This document shows positions 61,985 to 64,000 of a stretch of 64,000 nucleotides of DNA, piece after piece; position 1 is the first letter of the stretch, and every line of letters begins with the position of its first letter. Below the pieces are notes generated by a model. That model saw only the letters and a list, made by a program, of their open reading frames with translations. It searched no databases and was not told the origin of the DNA. Source of the stretch: Methylomusa anaerophila (GTDB taxonomy: Bacteria; Bacillota; Negativicutes; Sporomusales; Sporomusaceae); assembly GCF_003966895.1 (NCBI RefSeq), contig NZ_AP018449.1, positions 1,291,001 through 1,355,000 on the forward strand, in the 5' to 3' direction. The translations under genes and the position numbers were made by a program.

Positions 61985-63799
61985 TTAATGAAAAAACTTT
62001 TTCGGTAAAGTAAATTTTATTTGGGTCCCAACACCCGGTTCTGATTCGCACCATACCTTACCACCCATTTGACGGATTAGCGTCCTGACATAGGTTAACC
62101 CCATACCTTCTCCGGGCACGTCTTGTTTTCCCGCCCGCCGGAAAAGCTCAAATATCTTCTCACAGTCTTCGGCAGCCATACCACGTCCATTATCCTGAAA
62201 GTTAAACAGATATTCATCATTGTTATCGGTACAGAATACAGCGATTTTTCCAGGCCGGTCAGGTTTCATATATTTTATGGCATTATCCAGCAAATTGCTG
62301 ATGATTTGCTCCATAGCCAGATAATCGGTTTGGATGATGGGCAGCGGCCCGACTTCTATCTGAATACCTTTCTGGGTAATCTGGTGCTCGAAAGACCGTA
62401 AAACCCCGTTAAGAAGTTTACCCATGTCAACTTCTGTGTTAATTATCTCCCGTCGGCCTTCCCGGGCCAACTTTAAGAGGGCGGCAAGCATCCGGTCCAG
62501 CCTGTCCACTGAGGAATGGATAAATTGCAGCGCGTCCGGCACGTCCTTCTCAAGCAACGCATCTAATTTGCGGCGGGATTCTTCCGGTAGGTGGGGCATC
62601 TCCCCGTTAATGATTTGCTTCAACTCAGTCAGAGCATATCCCAGTTCCCGTGAAAATCCTTTCATATTGACCATGGGAGTACGGAAATCATGAGCCACAA
62701 TATTAGCAAAATTTTTGAGTTCCTTATTGGTTTCCGCCATTTCAGCAGCGTAATGCTTCAGTTGGGCTTCACTGTCAAGGAGGGCGTCCCGGCTAGCGAG
62801 AAGTGCTTCCTGGATGGCCTGCCGTTCGGCAATTTCCTCTTCCAATGCCGCATTAATATCTTGTAATTGGCTGGTCCGCTCATTTACTTTAGTCTCCAGC
62901 TCGGCATTCATTTGCCGCAGTGATTCCTGGGCTGCCTGCCGTTCCATAACCTCCTCCTCTAGGGCCGCGTTGATTTCCTGTAAGTCTCGCGCCTGGTTGC
63001 GGACCCGGTCGTAAGGCTCATTTAAACTTGTCACTACTACCGCCCGGTATAAAAAGAAAAAAGCAATTATTTTGAATATGTGGCCGATTACACTTTCCCA
63101 GCCGGCTACGACTTTATAAAAAGTAAATGAAAGCTCAGTAAGGATGGAAAAAACGAAAAAAATCAGCAGCGGCTGGTACACTTGCGGCTGAAACCGGTGT
63201 TTGTGCCGCATCAGTAAGATGATACTGGCAATAAGAATAAGGCATATGGCGTATTCGCTGTATACTTTAAAAGGGGTCAGTCCCTGTCCGTTGATAAAAG
63301 CCAGCGGAAAGGTATGCCAGCTAAACACCGCCAGCAATATAACGGCAGATGCCGCAGCATAAGTAATTAGTACATAAAAAGGCTTGATAATTCTACCTAT
63401 AGAAATCCCGGCAAGAAGCATGCCAATACTGTCAAGATATCTGGCAATAACCCACATCTGCGTCGGCAGGTTGGCGACGTCATCCGGAAATACCCCCATT
63501 CCTTTGTAAGCAAGGGTATGTAATATGTCAAAAATGCCGGCAAAGGCATAAGCAATTCCAATGATGGGTATAAAATCGCTTTTTAGATTCTGGTAAGTAT
63601 TAAAAACAATAAAAGCAATGGAAAAACTAACCACAATAGTAAATCCTTCGGTTAAAGCATGAAATAACAAAAAGTTTTTCACACCCATATAACCGGCTGT
63701 CAATAGTAAGATGGTTCCCAATAAATAATAAATCCACCTTTTTATTAATGAGTCTTGTTGAGGCGGCGGATAACTCCCCGGTTTTGCATCATTATTCAT
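61985..63799 (-). CDS. Sensor histidine kinase with MASE3 domain (604 aa)
   Basis: Seven or eight membrane helices (about residues 18-250) form a MASE3 sensor domain. A coiled coil of repeated ALEEEIAERQAIQEAL segments (about 265-355) connects to the HisKA domain with the phosphoacceptor in IVAHDFRTPMVNMKGF (about 370) and the ATPase domain (NLLDNAIKYM, DNGRGMA, GEGMGLTYVRTL). Near residues 270 and 320 the block DLQEINAALEEEVMERQA is duplicated, an internal repeat. Start 63799 has AAAGGGAAAGG upstream. No response regulator is in the window. Confidence 0.9.
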   Translation of the reverse strand: MNNDAKPGSYPPPQQDSLIKRWIYYLLGTILLLTAGYMGVKNFLLFHALTEGFTIVVSFSIAFIVFNTYQNLKSDFIPIIGIAYAFAGIFDILHTLAYKGMGVFPDDVANLPTQMWVIARYLDSIGMLLAGISIGRIIKPFYVLITYAAASAVILLAVFSWHTFPLAFINGQGLTPFKVYSEYAICLILIASIILLMRHKHRFQPQVYQPLLIFFVFSILTELSFTFYKVVAGWESVIGHIFKIIAFFFLYRAVVVTSLNEPYDRVRNQARDLQEINAALEEEVMERQAAQESLRQMNAELETKVNERTSQLQDINAALEEEIAERQAIQEALLASRDALLDSEAQLKHYAAEMAETNKELKNFANIVAHDFRTPMVNMKGFSRELGYALTELKQIINGEMPHLPEESRRKLDALLEKDVPDALQFIHSSVDRLDRMLAALLKLAREGRREIINTEVDMGKLLNGVLRSFEHQITQKGIQIEVGPLPIIQTDYLAMEQIISNLLDNAIKYMKPDRPGKIAVFCTDNNDEYLFNFQDNGRGMAAEDCEKIFELFRRAGKQDVPGEGMGLTYVRTLIRQMGGKVWCESEPGVGTQIKFTLPKKFFH

Positions 63800-63876
63800 G
63801 TTATGGCCTTTCCCTTTGCATAGAATATCTTTAATTTTAAGCATGAATCAATAATACTGTCAATATTCGTCAAAAA

Positions 63877-64000
63877 TCATAAATCTCCTTCGTATTTGTC
63901 CCAGGCTGCTTTTATTGGGGCAACCTTAGCAACCTTAACAGCCTTAACCAAGCTTGCAAAAAATGTGGCTGTAACAGCACAAAACGCCTCTTCGCAAATC
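63877..64000 (-). CDS. Possible C-terminal end of an unidentified protein (partial)
   Basis: The minus strand is open from the window edge to a stop at 63877-63879 and ends in KVAKVAPIKAAWDKYEGDL, an amphipathic Lys/Ala/Val-rich tail. Repeated AAGGTTGCTAAGG and GCTGTTAAGG make low-complexity coding possible. It lies about 80 bp before the MASE3 kinase start on the same strand. I cannot name a family; it may be non-coding. Confidence 0.3.
   Translation of the reverse strand, partial: ICEEAFCAVTATFFASLVKAVKVAKVAPIKAAWDKYEGDL

Noticed and set aside
1..64000. CRISPR array, prophage, rRNA, tRNA or replication origin
   Set aside because: No regularly spaced direct repeats with spacers, phage structural genes, RNA operons or DnaA-box clusters were seen in this reading.

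Overview
The window looks like chromosome from an endospore-forming, anaerobic, diderm Firmicute of the Negativicutes, most plausibly a Sporomusa/Pelosinus-type organism. Nothing in the sequence names the genus. The evidence is: Firmicute-style Shine-Dalgarno sites throughout, T-box and FMN leader RNAs, a YjcZ-like small sporulation protein and two cell-wall amidases (Gram-positive, spore-forming ancestry), together with a predicted outer-membrane beta-barrel protein ending in an aromatic residue and an LL-diaminopimelate aminotransferase. Corrinoid methyltransferase genes also fit an acetogenic or methylotrophic anaerobe. No rRNA or tRNA gene, CRISPR array or prophage was seen.

Layout. 1-4.5 kb is a worn accessory region: a broken HD-phosphohydrolase gene, two XRE regulators, a DUF4143 ATPase bracketed by two copies of one repeat, a solitary rpoZ and a broken hemolysin III gene. 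4.5-11 kb holds a DEAD-box helicase, a zinc-ribbon protein, a YkgJ protein, a zinc alcohol dehydrogenase, and a SatD/DUF3307 pair separated by three direct repeats with an exact 29-bp period. 11-24.4 kb carries a LarA-type racemase, a REP-associated (RAYT) transposase, two aminotransferases, ribB under an FMN riboswitch, an HD-GYP protein, a 1-Cys peroxiredoxin, two amidases, a Tat-exported HD protein and a DUF5050 protein. 24.4-31.2 kb is a kdpFABC operon followed by a KdpD that is split in two and has no histidine kinase domain; the promoter carries four TTTAC half-sites in helical phase. 31.4-37.4 kb has a secreted beta-lactamase-fold protein, dapL, and an ECF transporter (A, A', T) behind a probable tryptophan T-box whose substrate-binding component is reduced to a stub. 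37.5-47.5 kb contains a MutT/MTH1-like NUDIX, an HxlR regulator divergent from a LUD protein and an Old Yellow Enzyme, a second YkgJ protein, a beta-helix protein, a Tat-exported 5'-nucleotidase, the barrel protein and a ferredoxin-nitroreductase. 47.7-56.5 kb has a corrinoid protein, an MtaA-like methyltransferase and a NitT/TauT-type ABC importer in one operon, then a lipid kinase, an HD protein, and a sensor kinase whose input domain is DUF1638. 56.7-63.8 kb has sbcDC, a fragment of a histidine kinase gene and a MASE3 histidine kinase.

Three dispersed sequence families run through the intergenic DNA. (A) Inverted GGGACGGTTC units of about 60-100 bp, at eight sites, likely REP/BIME-like substrates of the RAYT transposase. 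(B) A family of about 100-bp palindromes, CGCATTAAAGAATTG to CAATTCTTTAATGCG, three full copies and one partial. (C) Two copies of an element of about 120 bp in which the outer stem differs in sequence but stays paired while the inner blocks are identical, which suggests selection on RNA structure; one copy lies inside the kdp operon.

The most promising leads are the methyltransferase/corrinoid/importer operon with the nearby DUF1638 sensor kinase, the T-box-controlled ECF module that lost its S component, the kinase-less split KdpD with its phased operator, and repeat families B and C.
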